Source: Planctomycetota bacterium
GTDB lineage: Bacteria; Planctomycetota; UBA1135; JACQFD01
Assembly (NCBI GenBank): GCA_016200225.1
Contig: JACQFD010000022.1
Span: forward strand, 1-64,000
Direction of reading: 5' to 3'
Length of the DNA stretch: 64,000 bases
Made by a program: the position numbers and the translations under genes. This document shows positions 63,491 through 64,000 of the stretch, piece after piece. Within the stretch, counting starts at the first letter, position 1; each line of letters starts with the position of its first letter. Under the pieces are notes generated by a model. The model ran no database searches. It saw nothing but the letters and a program-made list of their open reading frames with translations, and was not told the origin of the DNA.

Positions 63491-64000
63491 ATGGGATCGC
63501 GCGCGCGAAATCTCGAACGGTTTTATCCGGCGCTCGTACTCGCGCTGGTTTTTTCGATTGCTTGGATCGCGTCGCCTCCGGACCGAAAAACGGGCGCGTC
63601 GATATTTGTAACTCCGGAGAATTTACTTAAACTTCTTCGCCAGGTCTCCGAAATTGGAATATTAGCAATCGGCGAAACATTAGTAATCCTTTCTGCGGGA
63701 ATCGATTTGTCGATCGGCTCCGTTCTTGGAGCCAGTTCGATGGTCTCGGCCTATCTGCTCGTCGACGGCGCGTATTCCGCGCCCGTCGCCGTCGCGGGCG
63801 GACTCGCGACCGGACTCGCGTTCGGCATGATGAACGGAATGCTCGTCGTTTGGCTTCGAATACAACCATTCGTCGCCACGCTCGCCACATTCGGAGCGGC
63901 CCGCGGCGTCGCGCGACTCATTAAAGAAAACGCGTCGATCGGCCTCGACGAGTCGCAGGGCGGATTCTTAATTATCGGCCGGTCGTTTCGCGAAACCGCC
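63491..64000 (+). CDS. RbsC-type sugar ABC transporter permease, 5' part (cut by window end)
   Basis: The first 170 codons are present from ATG 63491. After a first helix and a short loop, the sequence shows the family signature SAGIDLSIGSVLGASS, then GLAFGMMNGMLVVWLRIQPFVATLATFGAARGVA, as in ribose/xylose-type inner-membrane permeases. The gene continues past 64000. Its ATPase and binding protein are expected next door but lie outside this window. Confidence 0.88.
   Translation, partial: MGSRARNLERFYPALVLALVFSIAWIASPPDRKTGASIFVTPENLLKLLRQVSEIGILAIGETLVILSAGIDLSIGSVLGASSMVSAYLLVDGAYSAPVAVAGGLATGLAFGMMNGMLVVWLRIQPFVATLATFGAARGVARLIKENASIGLDESQGGFLIIGRSFRETA

Overview
The window looks like one stretch of a high-GC, Gram-negative chromosome, most likely from a Planctomycetota-like bacterium. 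This assignment is an inference. It rests on the many secreted FG-GAP/VCBS proteins with a shared Cys-containing C-terminal module, the lipid A genes (lpxA and an LpxL-type acyltransferase, implying an outer membrane), and the mostly weak or absent Shine-Dalgarno sites. No insertion sequence, prophage, CRISPR array, rRNA or intact tRNA was seen.

Region 1 (1-9822) is a tandem array of secreted FG-GAP proteins: the tail of one copy at the left edge and four full copies. Each has a signal peptide, calcium-loop repeats and the same C-terminal module. Units A and B share flanking DNA, and the first two full-length intergenic regions carry copies of one terminator. Region 2 (9826-14003) holds a GT-C membrane protein, a B12-binding radical SAM enzyme and a small membrane-anchored protein.

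Region 3 (14007-26693) is the most striking part. It is an eight-gene, minus-strand operon of exported amidohydrolase-fold proteins, with nine domains in all. Genes meet by ATGA, GTGA or TAATG junctions, apart from one zero-spaced junction and one 50-bp gap. Only one domain (16780-18042) keeps the metal-binding HxH, the two later His and the Asp. The other eight have lost the HxH pair and look like pseudoenzymes. A multi-subunit periplasmic assembly with one catalytic member is a reasonable hypothesis, but it is untested.

Region 4 (26878-43157) mixes envelope and housekeeping genes: two GT-C glycosyltransferases, lpxA, rmuC, a LOG-family protein, a quinone oxidoreductase, an LCAT-like lipoprotein and a fifth protein with the FG-GAP C-terminal module. 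Within it lie four nucleoside salvage genes (purine nucleoside phosphorylase, CNT transporter, deoA, deoB). Together these could import nucleosides and convert them to bases and ribose-5-phosphate.

Region 5 (43222-50512) carries hflX, then an ABC-2 ATPase and permease. The permease is translationally coupled to two secreted FG-GAP proteins, and an SDR follows. Region 6 (50722-55515) has a large secreted subtilase, a convergent degenerate gluzincin-like protein and an unknown protein. Region 7 (55581-59034) is an operon of HAD hydrolase, MoxR ATPase and a split glutamine-dependent NAD synthetase. Region 8 (59089-64000) has TPR proteins, two paralogous small proteins, an Mpo1-like protein, a ferritin-like diiron protein overlapping an LpxL-type acyltransferase, and the start of an RbsC-type sugar permease cut by the window edge.
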